Shown one piece after another: positions 35,896 through 48,633 of a stretch of DNA of 64,000 nt. Every line of letters starts with the position of its first letter. Position 1 is the stretch's first letter. This DNA comes from Rusavskia elegans (taxonomy: Eukaryota; Ascomycota; Lecanoromycetes; Teloschistales; Teloschistaceae): positions 124,001 through 188,000 of the forward strand of contig SAUG01000050.1 in assembly GCA_011316305.1 (NCBI GenBank), in the 5' to 3' direction. The notes beneath the pieces are model-generated. The model was given only the letters and a program-made list of their open reading frames with translations, searched no databases and was not told the origin of the DNA. A program made the position numbers and the translations under genes.

Positions 35896-38800
35896 TTACC
35901 AAGAGAATGTCATGAGCGCAGGATTCAATACTATGGGCAATAGCATGTGACTCGATGTAACGGTGGCCATGGGGAGGATGGCAACGAAATCCTTGATCTG
36001 CCAATCCGGAGGAATGAAGGTGGCAGTCGCGAGGAGAATCATGCCGACAATACCGACGAAGGCGAAGAACATGCTGAACTTGAATTTCTTGAGCACCTTT
36101 GGCACTTCGATGAAGAAGTTGGAGAATTCGGCTTCCTTAGACGTCGCACCCCAAGTCATGTCGATTTCGAACATATGGGCAAGCAGAGCTTGTGAGACGT
36201 GGAGGGAGAGACCACCCAAGAAGATACACAGCATGAAGGTCCACTTGAAGTTCATCAACACTAAAGTGAGAGTCAGTAAAGGCACTTGTCAAAGCTGTTG
36301 AGGGGATCTTACAGTTGGCGAAGAAACCTCCCTTGTCGTCACGGTACCTCATAGCAGCCAAGGCGATGTTACCAAGGCCGTTGAAAACAATGACAATGGA
36401 GAACCACACTTGCCACGAGTCGATATAGTACTTGTCCAGGTAGCCATTGAACCATCCGATGGCGAGGTAGTTGGCGGTCGTCATGATCCAGGCGGCCCCA
36501 ATGGCGTAATAGGTACCAATGTAGGAGATGATGGTAATTTTGGAGGTGAAACGGATGTTGGAGAACAAGAAGCGACGGAACAGAGGAGTGAATGGTCCTT
36601 TCCAGATCCACATGCGCATTGGGTGGAAGAGCAATTCGTTACATCCGAAGGCATATTTTTCCCATCGAGCGAGTTCGTCGTAAACTGTCAGCGAGACACC
36701 TTCTTTGAAGCCTTCACCAGCCCAACCAGCCAGTCGGATGATGAAACCGTTGCACTGCAGCCGTAGAGACATGTCGAAATCTTCCGAGACGTGCGATTCA
36801 GACCAGAACTTTTCGTATCCGTCTTCATCCTCGTAAGAGACCTGTTGGATGGCAGCCCAGCGGAGGATGGCATTGTGTCCGACGAAAGGAGCGACATCAC
36901 CGTTGGAGACGGTATACTTGATGGCAGAGTAGATCAGGTTGGTGAAGAAGGTGATACCGTTTTCGAAGTAAGTGTTGACGACTTGCATGACCCCGGATGT
37001 GAACTGCATGATACCCACATCAGGGGACTGCTCCATTTCGGAAGCGGCATCGAGCAGGCAGTCGGATGGAACACGGGTATCAGAGTCGATGAGTAGGATA
37101 TAGTCACCCACACGGATGTTACCATCGGCCCAGGCGATCTGATTTTCCTCGAGGACTTCCTTGAGGCATCGCTCGTAGGCCAAGGCTTCATCGGCTTGAG
37201 ACCAATCATCCGGACGGTTAATAAGCAGCAGTCTCTCCTCAACCTTGCAGGAGATCATGAGACCGAAGTTCATGTTCGAGGCCTAAATAAGGCGTCCAAG
37301 TCAGCCGCTGGAACCAATGCAATTGGTGGAACCATAGAAAGAGCGGTCGGATCGACGACGCCACAACACGAACAGGGTAGCTGAACAACCTTCCTAATCC
37401 CAATGCGCATTCACTTATGACGTGGAGCGACGACATTAAGATGTAATAGGGAAGACTCTGCGCTTGAAGGGGAACGCGGCTGGCTGCGAGCCGCGAAGCA
37501 AGGGATAAATTGCAACGACATACCTTCTTGAATTTACCCTTCCGTACAAAGCCATCCTTGCCATGTTTAGGCCGAGCAGTCCATCCGATGGAATGATCCG
37601 CGTAGAATTCAATACGGGCTCGTCGTTCTTCCTCATCAATGATTTGCATTCCGTCGTCGTTGATGAACATGTTTGCTGAACCACCTTGCAGTTCATAGGT
37701 GGAAATGGCCTGCTTGATGGATTTCACCGTGGGAGCGATGACAGAGTGCAAGCCTTCCTTGTAGACTGGGCACTGGATGGTGACATGAGGAAGAGTTTGA
37801 TTTGTAAGACGAGGCGAGCAGATGGCCGAGTAGAACTTGGAATTGGTCGTCATCTGTCGGACGGGACCAATGCATTGTGCAATACAACCAACGATGACCT
37901 GAGCGAAGAACTAGGTGAACCGTCAGTGGTTCGTCCTGTAGATGGAATTGAACATACTTACCAAAGTGAAGAAAACCTGGATGGGCGTTAGAGCAACGAA
38001 AGCGAGACGCATGTAGTTCGAGTCGACAGCAGTTTCGATTGCCAGGGCTCGGAATCCTGCACCCAACACGGCAACGATGAGGACGAGTGTTATTGCGACA
38101 AGGATAGTGTTCAGAAGGTGGGTCGGTCGATTTTGCGGCATGATAGCACCGGATTCCTCGTCAATCTCAACGACCGCGACATTGGGACCCTTTTTCTCTC
38201 CACCACCTTCTTCGTCCTCGGGTTCTCCGGTCTTCCATACGAGCTCCATGAGTTCAGATTCAATGGCCTTTGCTCGCTGGATTAGATGCATTGCATCATC
38301 GTCCCATACAACAAGCAACGCTTCTGATGCGATGAAAGCAGCGAATTGGTGCTTTCTAGCCCTCGGCAGATCTTCGATAGTGGGAAGGATCTGTACTCGA
38401 AGGCCATTCATCAAGGGAACGTCTACGGCGTCTGGTGACCATCCAAGAAACACCTTGATGACTCTGGAATTCACAGTCATGGCTACCTGGATCTTTGCAT
38501 CAGCGTCGGTTGTTCATTCCAGGCCGACATTTGTACTCACTTGACAGTTCAATGCTGCACAGGCCGTGGCAAATTGTGAAGTGGCCAGTTGTGGTGGGCA
38601 AGCAAGGTAATTATTTCGGCTTTTCTTCAACAAAACACCCTCAAGCTCCCCACTGTTGTCGCTGACCCACAAGTGGGAACATTGTTGCTGGTGGAGATAA
38701 TTGACCATGACCTCGTGCTTGATCTCGTCAACGTATGTTGAGCTACGTGTCGATGGTGCAATCGACGCTCTTGAAGATCCATGTTTGGGTGTGACTGTTT

Positions 38801-38918
38801 GGCTCATTTCCATACTATCCATGAAACGAGGAGGTGCCTTCTCTTCCATTGCAGGTAAAGGTGGAGGAGCCACCTCCTGTGGTGCAGGCTTCGGCCTGAA
38901 GTAATTTCCAATCCCCAT
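35896..38918 (-). CDS. GT2: GT2 family membrane glycosyltransferase, hyphal-growth (ZtGT2-like) type
   Basis: Predicted polysaccharide synthase of the plasma membrane. Model complement(35896..36260, 36313..37282, 37524..37910, 37962..38486, 38541..38918), 874 aa. The GT-A core shows CPVYKEGL, FINDDGMQ, LIDSDTRVP (DxD), SEDFDMSLRL (ED.D base region) and ELARWEKYAFG in the place of the QxxRW motif. Membrane segments flank it: two before the core (NTILVAITLVLIVAVLGAGF; FVALTPIQVFF region) and several after (IISYIGTYYAIGAAW; WFSIVIVFNGLGNIALAA; FAFVGIVGMILLATATF). The layout and motifs agree with the fungal GT2 enzymes reported as needed for hyphal growth on solid surfaces in Zymoseptoria and Fusarium, rather than with chitin synthases, which carry different signatures. 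Product unknown. Intron 37283-37523 (241 nt) is longest. Confidence 0.82.
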
Positions 38919-41900
38919 TGTGTCTCTGTGACCGTGGAATTGAGGATCAACGAAGAGTATAGCCCAATTACGAGAGCAGGGAAGTTGACGAGGTACAGCG
39001 AAAGACTAGGTCAAGGTTGCTTAACGAAAGATTGCAAGATCCTGTGTTCCCTGGAGAGACGGATCAGAAATCAAGATCGGTCAGGGATTCGAACAAAGCC
39101 ACGGGAACGTACCTGATGGTAAGACTTTATGATGACAGTGCCAAAGCTGAAGGCTGCAGGTAACCTTCTGGACGCGAACCACGGACCGAATACTTGGGAC
39201 TGGGAGGGGAAAGCGAATGTATGATCCCGAAGGCTTTGATGGGAGGACAAAGAAAAGAAAGATAGAAGGGGCCAAGGGCTGCTTGGATATATCGGGCAGA
39301 GAAAACGAAGGGAAGGAACCGAGCTAGCTGCGACCTCCAATCCGGGATCTAGGCTGATAACGAAAGGAGTCCTAAATCCTCGGCTGAGGAGACGAGCCTG
39401 AATGGTGAATGATATTCAGCAGCAAGGACCAGAGCCACAGATGAGGAAAACGAGGGACTATGAGAATCCCGCCAACCGACACGTTCAGTCAAACAATTTC
39501 CACGAGGCCCGAAAGGATAATCGCCACGCCGTGTGTTAGGATGGAATAGGACAGGCTAGGAAGGACTGTCGTGAATTGGCTGATTCTCGACAACCCATGT
39601 CGGTATGGGCACCCTAGTCTGGCCCACTTCCCAAAACGAAGGCGTTATCGCGGCGGAAACGCCGTGTCGGACTATCGTGGCCTTGCAGGACTTTGACCAG
39701 GCTTGTTTTTAGAAAGCGGCAACCAAGATTCCAGACCGAACAATCATTGCCCATCGATGATGACGATGAGCCGATATCGTGCTCATCCGCTTCTCGTGCA
39801 TTGCAGCGAAACTCTGTCCGCACGATAACTGTGATTTCCAGCGCCCGGCTGCCGGTAGAGACGATCGTATCTACGACCGGAGTCGTGACCATCCGAGAGG
39901 GCAGACACCAACAGAGAAGCGCTGTCCCGTTGATTTGATGGATCCAGGGGAATTGGTATGGTGCTGGAAGCGCACGGCATCGCGGCATCCATCTTGACCA
40001 GCAAATCCGGTGCGTTGTCTAGTACAGGGAACACCACTTGCCCAGGACAGTAGACAGACGTCTCAACTTGTGAGATGATCGGTCAGAGGGTCCCAAACGG
40101 GAAGCAGTTTGCCCCCTGATTGCCTTTTCGGGCGGGGGTCGCGGTGTGATTGTGGAGATTGTCGTTGAGCTCTTGGCATCGATTGTCCCCTTTTGGCTAG
40201 GATAGATCACACTCTGGCGCAATGCTTATCCTGCTTCGGGTAAGCCGTATGGCTATCACACGGATGACGCCCCCTTAAAACAGCGAGGTATGGCATTCAG
40301 AGCGCTGGTCGGAAAGATTCCTCCTCGTATCTATTCATGGCACGAGCTGATGGTGGCTTCAACCTCATGCCAGCTCAACCAGCTAGCCATGCAACCCTGT
40401 GGGAAAAGTGTGGGTGCAATCAAACCTTCCAAAGATATTAATCCACGTTCTGGCCCACTCAAGGAGGACATAATTTTCGAAGATGTTGCCATTTCCCTTC
40501 ACCCTGATCGAACCATGTGGATCACGGTACTCCTTGGTGCGGTCCACACATGTCGAAAGCGTTCGACAGACGCTGGTTGACTTTTTCTCAGACCCGATCC
40601 GAATACCTGGCTTCCTTCCCAGATATCGGGACACCAGACGCACTGTAACCTGCCCAGTCACGGGAGGAGGAACGATCGTCATGGTCTTGATACCGCTCCT
40701 TTGAACTCCGATAGGTGGTGTGCTTGCGCACCACCTGCTCTATGAGAGCTTGTCATTGATCGAGCTGCTGTTATCTGAATCTCATCCTGCCGCCAACGGT
40801 CCGGCTGCCGCTAGCAGTGATCCCTTTTGCCGAGACCATGCCGCAACTCGTCAACTGCCATGCTCGTGTAGTCGCTGGTGGCTGTCTAAATGTAGTGTCC
40901 TGATCATCACTCGTCACAAGTTCAGTGAGCCACCGACCGTTGTCCCGAAGATCGCTGCCGTGTAACCACACTTTGAGAAGCAAGCGATGGTGTGAGAGCC
41001 GCCGGGGTGACCTCCCTAGCGTCGGACCCAAGGGGATTTCCTGGAAGGTGTGTGAGGCTTTGGTGGTAGTGGCTGTGCTGTGGCCGAAATCCAGGTACAA
41101 GTCTAGTTGGTCCAAGAAACAGCGTTGGGAGCTCGGATCGAGGATCACATCGCGAGCGTGGCAACGTTGAAACCGTCGTCTCGATGTAACAAATACTGTT
41201 TCCAAGCGATTTGTACTCGAGCAGCTCAGGTTTCATCGCCTGAGCGGTCGCCTCCTGGAAGAAGTCCAGTTTTGTCTGGTGTTTGGTATTTCTGGAAAGA
41301 TCGACGGCGTCGTTGTGCACTGATCCCCGATCTGCAAGCAACATGCGCAATCTCAGCTAATAAATTTCCCGAACCATGCGATGTGGCAAGCGTGTCTCAA
41401 TCAGGGGCCTTGGCTTCAGAGTATCCGGATGGGGTTGTGACTATTGAGGCTAAAAGATGCTAAGGGCCTGGGTGACAGGGAGGTATCCCAGCAGGTTATC
41501 CATGCGCTGCCTGACGTGGTCATTGGTAATTTGGACACCAACGTAAGGTGAAACAGGAAAGAAAGATGGGAACTGGGAAGGGGAGGTCAGACGACGGTAG
41601 TTGCCATCCGCATGTGTGAGTGGGGAGGTGATTCTGCTCTTGCTTGGACTTAAAAGTGCGAAGAACCATGCAGAATAGAATAGACGGAAAGCGTGTGCTT
41701 GCTGATGTACACTGTAGAGATGGGTTCCCATACCGTGTGTCAGAGAGACAGAGATGATTCCGCATGTTGCTTGGCAGAGGTGTGTGTACTCTTGCTATGA
41801 GAGCAGGTCTAAGATACAACAACAAATTCCATTTTATGATGGATGATAGCTTCAGAGCTCGTGCCAGTGAAGTATGCAGTCGTCGAATTAGATTATATTT

Positions 41901-42072
41901 CGTTTGTACATGCATCGTCTCCTGAGTCTTCGACCCGAAACGTCTACATCGCTGACTCCCCAGACTTGATGACCATATTTACTATTGACAACCCTCGCAA
42001 GAAGCGCCGACCCAATCTATTGGTATTCGTGGTACTATGCAGAAATCACAGCGGGGAAAAAAATCACACAGC
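38919..42072. other. Large intergenic region, about 3.15 kb, no gene seen
   Basis: Upstream of the GT2 gene and downstream of GH16. Many overlapping short frames on both strands, none with a signature, signal peptide or convincing intron. GC-balanced and not obviously repeat-derived. A long promoter, a non-coding transcript or strongly decayed sequence could all be present. Confidence 0.45.
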
Positions 42073-43534
42073 TCAACATTTGCCTTCTTGCCAAATCTTG
42101 ACCTTTGATACAACCATCTCTCCGTTTCCATCCTTCTCCCATGTTGGCAGCCATTGCTCACGGGCAGCGTAGAAGTCTTTCTTGGCCGTGAGTGACTGGT
42201 CGACCCAGGGCTTGCCGGACTTGCCATCCTTGAACCAGCCATTGGTGCCACCGACGCCAACATTGAGGATAAGGTAGAATGACTCATCGAAGGGTGTTGC
42301 CTTGTTGCCAGTCTGACTCCATGGATCTACCAATCGGGTGCCGTTCGAGTCCGATAGAGGGAAGTCACCGCGCGCCCAAAGACTCTGATCGAAGTTGGTG
42401 TACAGGACTTGGAGCAGTCGAGTGTCGATGTAGGTGAAAATGTATTTCTCGCTCCACTCCAATCCAAAGGTGTGTTCCTTTTTGGTGAACGTGGTATGGA
42501 GGGCATTCCGCTTGACATTGGTTCGCCACCAGGCATCGTTGGCTTCGTTGGGGCCCCAATGCAGTGCACTTGAGACGATATTGTTTCCTCCTTGCCCATA
42601 GGTGTAGTTGTTACCGCGAGACTCGACAATGTCGATCTCTCCAGACTTGGGCCAGTCACCATATTTGTTCTCGACCGGCAACATCCAAATAGCCGGCCAA
42701 AGCCAGTCGCCGGATGGGAGAGTTGCGGTGACTTCAACCCGACCATACTTGATGGTCGCACCTTTCTTGGTGTTGATTCGGCCAGACTTGACGGGCGGGA
42801 CGATGGTGCCGTTGGTGAGATTGGTGACAGCATGACAGTTCATGTATACATCAGACGAGCAGTCGGTGAGGTCGATCTTGCTGTTGGTGTTGATCAAGTT
42901 TTCGTCCTGCATTGTGGGCTTGATATGCAATTTTCCACCTTCGACGAACACGTTCTCATCAGTGGTGGTGGTCTGCTCGAATTGACCATTGCTGCGATGG
43001 TTGTTAGAGCCATATGATGCTGGAAGATCGCTGTACATACCCAAAGCCGCCGACCTCTGATTCTTTTGTCCAGACTGAATCATCCCACCCGCGAGAGAAA
43101 TCTTCGTCCAACACGGGGCAGTAGTCGTGCTTGACGACAGTCTTCAGTCCATCATAGACCAGGAAGCCAGCAAAGGCGAAGCCCAGGGCAAGTCCAATCA
43201 ATGGGATGATGGTCACCCATTTCTCCCGAGGATCTTTCTTGTCCAACCATGCTCGCTCGATCTCTCCTTTCTTTACTCGCCTTGAGTGAAAGTACTTTGA
43301 CTGTTGTGCTCCATGATGGAGGTTGAGGGCGGATGAAGAGGCGTTGACGGATGCTCGACCAGAGGCGAAGGGTGATGAGAAAGGGTTGGTGCCAGGTCCT
43401 TGTCCTCTGGGCATTGGAGTTATGGAATCGTAAGCAGAAGAGTCGGGTGATCCAGGACGCATAGGAGTTGCAGTTGCCGATGTCGCGGCGGTATGTGTGG
43501 TGCTGTACCCATTATGATTATATGAGTGATCCAT
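42073..43534 (-). CDS. GH16 family glucanase/transglycosidase with N-terminal membrane anchor
   Basis: Predicted endo-beta-1,3(4)-glucanase or wall-remodelling enzyme. Model complement(42073..42991, 43041..43534), 470 aa. Residues 1-106 are a Ser/Thr/Pro-rich then basic cytosolic tail (KYFHSRRVKKGE); one membrane segment follows at about 107-128 (VTIIPLIGLALGFAFAGFLV), so the enzyme is probably type II with the catalytic part outside. The GH16 active-site motif GEIDIVES lies at about 282-289 with both catalytic Glu residues present. WLWPAIWMLP and the ending (FYLILNVGVGGTNGWFKDG) match the GNBP/beta-glucanase-like branch of GH16. N-glycosylation sites (NNYT, NGT) support an outside location. 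The 49-nt intron has a GTATGT donor. Cell-wall beta-glucan is the likely substrate. Confidence 0.92.
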
Positions 43535-46518
43535 AACGATTGTGTGTACGGTGTCCGCTGTACGAGAATATGAAAACCGAGAACGTCTGCCACCAACCTG
43601 GAATGAGTGGTTAGACTGCGGGATCAGAGAGTAAAAGACGAAAAGAAGGATTATCTCTGCACCCGAGAAAAGTCTGGAATCAAGAGCACCGCGATAGAAC
43701 CAGGATTACGAAGGAGATAGCAAATTCCAAAAAGGGTGGATCAATAAGCCGACAGTGCCAGGTTCAGGCACCGCTGAATTCCAGAAGCCTGGCCCTCATG
43801 GCTAACAAGTTTTTGCCCCTGGCCTAGTGTCCCAATGTGGCAGATCCATGGCTCAAAGAAGGTTGAGGACGGATGCAAGCCGATAACGCCCAAACTTAGA
43901 GACGAAAAGCGGCAACACTTTGCCCCTGTCTCTCGACCTTTTGAGGACAGGGCTACAGCCGTGCGACTAGGATGCCATGACCGCATGGCCAGCTAGCTTT
44001 CGTCCCGTCCGCATAAATACAGGGTGGATCAATTCTGGCGTCAATTTGCATGAAATTATGCACTGATCCTTCTCATTTGGTACACTATCACCAATTGGGG
44101 TTCGTATACTTGTGTTCTTTCGCAGGATAGCTCATCCGATGGTTGAGCATGAAAAGCCACACCTATAAGGGAAGGAAGTCCTTTTGTGTCCGAAGCTCTT
44201 TGATGTTCAGGGAGATACGAATCCCAACCTCAGCCCCGTGTTTGTTGCTTCAATCTCGGTCTGGAGCTGAGTGTAGCAACTGGAGCAGGATACCAGCTGT
44301 CCGTTCGATTCCAGGGAGAGACGTTGGCTACGGATGTACAGATAACATGCAGTCAGCCCGCAGTGTGTCCGATCAACAGGACCAGAAGGCTCCAAGTAGT
44401 GACCATCTCTTGGGATAGCCGTACCATCGAGGCTGTGTGTTGGAGCCAGCAACACAACCCCTTATTTGCAGCCCATTGGATGCTTCAGAAAGAATCGCAT
44501 GATTGAATCGGCTATCTATCGTTGCTCGATGAGCTACTGGAAACCGCTGGAAACCGCACGAATCTTTGGATCGTCACCACTGCGAACGTGATGGTGACAC
44601 ATGCAAACGTCGACTCAGCCGATGCACGAATTGTCTCTTTAGGAACGGGGCATGTTCCTTTCTCTCGGACCGTGCTTACCGGACATGGACTTCAAGTTCG
44701 ATGACTCTTAGGTTCAGCAACCTTGTCACACATGGTTCAAGGGCCTCTGCAGAGCATCGCAGGGATATGGACAGCTCTGTTAGATAGTCCTCCGTCGGTA
44801 GTTCTAGCTCCTCAGCAGTTTTTTGGTACTCGCTGTCAATGTTGTTCGTGCATACATGATGCTCTACCGACAGAGCCCGATCCCAGCGCGGGCCAGTTTT
44901 CAGCTGCTGTTGTCACTGATCTCGGCAATTTTCGCCTGACAATCGTTTAGTTGATAATCGTTGGCGATCGAGGTAGGAAGTTCCTCTGCTTTTACCATCT
45001 TTCCACGGATAGTATGGAGGGTGTGAATGTTTGTGTGTGGTGTGTGTTCGGTATGATGCACCTCGTCTGCTTTGCTACCAACCAAATAGCGACCGAGTGT
45101 TAGTTGCACGGAAGCCTCGCATTTCGCCCGCACTACCAACGTATCCAGTTGCTTCCACGAAAAATGTCCGCACCAGATCCGCGATCCGTCCCAGCAAATG
45201 CTCGTCTTGCAGAAGCCCGACATGCACATACGAGGATATGGTTCCTCGTATCTGCCGGCGAGAATTGCGTCTAATTCTGGTACCATCCAATGACGTCGGA
45301 GTTAACTCCAACTCTTTGTAGCAGCTGAGATGCTGGATGATGATCGTAGGTCCGTACATGGGAAACATCGACATCGAGAGCCGAGGTACTACTACTGTAG
45401 GCGAGCTGGCTAGCATTATGACTAAGCTCATTGCCTTCCGCGATGGAGTTTGTAAACTTGTAAGCGATCAGCGTTTAAACTTTTATACGTCCCACAAGCT
45501 GTAGTATGTTCTCCCAACTTTTCCTGGCTTAATGTTATCTCTTCCTCGCTGCATGATCTTCTCCTCCCTGCAGAATCTTCAGGTTGTACCGCGTTTTTTA
45601 ATGGTTTGTTGTACTTGTACAGCATCTGCATGCAGATCTGTCACCGCTGTCATAACTCTGTGTCCATGAGCTACGGATCCGTGCGGCGGGCCGAAGCAGC
45701 TGACCTGGAAGAATACCACGATAGGTATCCACCCAAGCCTGCAGTACCACCGCACACCAAAGCTTTTGCCACACTTTTTGGCTGCTGTCCTTTTTCTAGC
45801 TCTATCTCAACGTTCGATGCCTGGGAATTTCCACCCGAGCAGCTTGTTGACGATCATCGAGTCCTGCCATCGGGGTAGACCTTGGACTGATTGACAGTCG
45901 GGCTGCGAATGTCGTTGCCCTGTGGGATGCTATGGCGTTACACGAGGGCGTACACAAAGTGCAGATTCCTCCACACTTGGTCCGTTGATGAAGATCCAAA
46001 TGAGGAACAGCCGCTACTCGTAGGACTCGTATTTTGGCGTTCAGTCACGACGCTGAGTTCGCTATGGTGACTATATCTCAGAGGGATATTTGCGTATCAC
46101 GTCACCTGCTCGTTGTGGCAATCAGTTCCGGGGTCAGCCCATACAGAGGATCTTGTGGGATTGAAAATCAATCGCAGCATAGACCACACACCAACGAACC
46201 TTGGAGAACGTTGAGAATAATATATTCCTATGATAAGAGCCAAGGAATCGTTCTAACGAAGACCTACATTGAGATACAACTGTTGTCGGCCCTTCCTGTG
46301 ACTGACTGTTGACACGACAAGCCCCTAATTAGATTCCATACTGGGGTAGATGATATACAATCAACCATGCCATCTCTTATGCTCCATTTCTCACTCATGA
46401 TCCACGGATAGGACATGGTCTTAGACCGAGCATAACATCCCTCAGTGAAGGTTTGCTTGCAGCCTTCGTATCTCCCAAAGAGCAGGTCTATTGCACCACC
46501 GCCCCGTCTCCCTCCCTC
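43535..46518. other. Large intergenic region, about 3 kb, possible zinc-cluster relic
   Basis: No complete gene found. At about 44566-44690 (plus) a short frame resembles the second half of a Zn2Cys6 finger (CKRRLSRCTNCLFRNGACSF) but lacks the leading CxxC and a continuing frame. Minus-strand frames at 44900-45431 have mixed composition and no signature. Confidence 0.4.
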
Positions 46519-48633
46519 TCACCAGTCCATCTTCTCTTTTACATAGAGATCCATATACCGATCCGCGCCCATGCCCTCCAGCTTCTCTCTGTCCTGTCCC
46601 AATTTCACCAACTCCTCGATCCTACTCTTGTCAAAGTGTCCCTGGAGATGTCGTTCGTATTTCTTCAGAATTTCTGGCTTGGCTGCAGTAGATTGAGGAG
46701 TTAGCATGCCTGACAAACGCAATCGTCTCGTGAGTACAGATAAGAATGACATGTTAGTATGTCTAAACCCATAGCATGGCACTGCATCCGACACCTCGAC
46801 TGGTGTATCCGAGACCTCGACTGACACCGGTCGAGGTCTCAAATAGCTAGCATAGCTCCAAAGTCAAGCGGGATGGGATAAAGGAGCTCTGAAAATCACT
46901 AACCTTCTTCTCGTCTTAATCGATGTCCCAATGGCGCTTCAACGACGGTCTCTTGTAAAGTTGTTCCGTCTTTTAATTTAACGGTGAGGGCATTGGGTAT
47001 GGAGCGGGTCGAAGGATCGTGGTAAGATTTGGTGAATAAAGGGTCCTCAATGCAGGAGATGCGGGTACGGAGGGATTCGACGAGAGGCGAGGTTGCGGCT
47101 TCGCTGCCGTCCGTATAGTCGGTTGCGTGAAGGCGGTTGAAAACGAGCATTGTGGCAACCATATACTATTGTAAAGGGTATGAAGTTAGCCGAAAACATC
47201 TAAAGTGTATCCAGGGGGCTTTGGTACCTGTATGCAGTGATCACGATCCGCAAAGTTATCCATGGGTTTGTGTTGTTTGTCAATGATACGTATACAAGCT
47301 TCGTGCGTACGAATTGTTACGGATTCGATATCTTCCACCGATCTCCCTTGCTCTTTCAGATCGGCGTGGATGAGTTTCGCGGCTTCGACAGCAGTTTGCG
47401 AGTGGAACTCAGCTGGACTTCAATGTTAGCTTGTCGGTCGATCGTACCGACCCAAAGATTTATATTACCTGGATATGAGACTTTGAAGAGGATGTTTTCC
47501 ATCACGTAATTCCCATATGGCCGCTGAAACTTGAATTTCTTCCCTTTGAACAAGACATCGTAGAAGCCCCAAACAGGTGCGGAAAGAACAGTTGGCACAC
47601 CATGCTCGCCTCGCTGGACTTTCAGGACTAGGTTGACAGCTCTTTGACAAGCATCGCCGGCAGCCCAAGACTTACGAGACATCGTATTGGGCGAATGTCT
47701 GTAGGTTCGCAAGCTCTGTCCATCCACCCATGCTTGTGAGATAGCATCGGCTGTTTGGCGCTCTGAAAGTCCCAGCATTCTTGACACCACAGCTGCTGTG
47801 GCAACCTTGACCAGAACGACATGATCAAGTCCAACCTTGTTGTATGAGTTCTCCAGAGCCAGACATCCTTGGATCTCATGTGCTTTGATCATGGCTTCCA
47901 GAACCTGCCGAATCGTAACAATCGTTCCGTTACCGATGTGCCCACCAGCTCTGTTCGTCCGTGATGCCCAATCTGCCACAGCCAAGATGCCTCCAAGATT
48001 GTCTGATGGATGTCCCCACTCGGCTGCCAGCCAGCAGTCATTGTAGTCCAGCCACCTGATCATTGCACCGATGTTGAATGCTCCGTTCACGGGGTCCAGG
48101 ACATATGGCGTACCAGGTACTCGAGTACCATTGGGCACGACAGTACCAGCGACAACCGGTCCGAGGAGCTTTGTACATTCTTTAAACCGGAGGGCTTCCA
48201 GACCGCATCCGAGGGTGTCGAGGAAAACGTAACGAGCAGTTTCGTACTGAGTGCGTCAATGGTGGGCACTCGATACCTTGGCTGCACATACCGCAAGGTC
48301 TGAGTCAATTTTGTAATTGTGCACGTAATTGGCCATGTCTTTGATCTCTGAGTCATACTCTCGCCCTCCACCAACGCTTCCCATCTCATTAGACTTTAAA
48401 GTAGGCATCGTTGAGAAACTAAAGGTTGATGTTGCTGCCGAGCAAGCAGTTGAAGGTCTCGTGAAAGGCAAGGAGTGTCGACAAGCGATACAATGGCTGC
48501 TTGATAGTGATAGCGAGTGAACGGAACGATTGCTTGTATCTTGCAGTAGAGAGGATTGGCTGAGAAGTCCTATATTCCGGTGCGGGACTCGTAGGACTTG
48601 TTGTGCACGCCCAAATCTTGCAAGCGAGCACAT
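46519..48633 (-). CDS. 2-methylcitrate dehydratase (MmgE/PrpD family), probably mitochondrial
   Basis: Dehydrates 2-methylcitrate in the methylcitrate cycle that clears propionyl-CoA. Model complement(46519..46682, 46904..47165, 47228..47412, 47469..48246, 48292..48633), 576 aa, typical for fungi. ATG 48633 begins a Ser/Arg-rich, acid-poor leader of about 75 residues consistent with mitochondrial import. Family blocks are clear: [99 protein letters not shown] and a C-terminal [12 protein letters not shown]. Related MmgE/PrpD proteins include aconitate decarboxylases, so substrate is inferred. Five exons; intron 46683-46903 (221 nt) contains a small repeat with a perfect hairpin. There is no methylcitrate synthase or lyase gene nearby. 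Confidence 0.93.
46786..46840. repeat. 21-nt tandem repeat and 11-bp perfect inverted repeat inside a PrpD intron
   Basis: Two imperfect 21-nt copies (46786-46806 and 46807-46827, 16 of 21 identical) share ACCTCGACTG. The second copy overlaps a perfect hairpin: GAGACCTCGAC (46811-46821), an 8-nt loop, then GTCGAGGTCTC (46830-46840). It lies in the last intron of the methylcitrate dehydratase gene. Confidence 0.85.

Noticed and set aside
35896..38918. Chitin synthase
   Set aside because: Membrane GT2 fold is shared, but the CPVYKEGL, SEDFDMSLRL and C-terminal segments agree with the ZtGT2-type enzymes, and chitin synthase signatures such as the QRRRW block are absent.
40771..41350. Minus-strand frames of 140-odd codons
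   Set aside because: Overlapping frames with no motif, no signal peptide and no intron signals; composition looks like spacer.
44900..45431. Overlapping minus-strand frames near 45 kb
   Set aside because: Some protein-like composition but two competing frames, no start context and no splice model that joins them.
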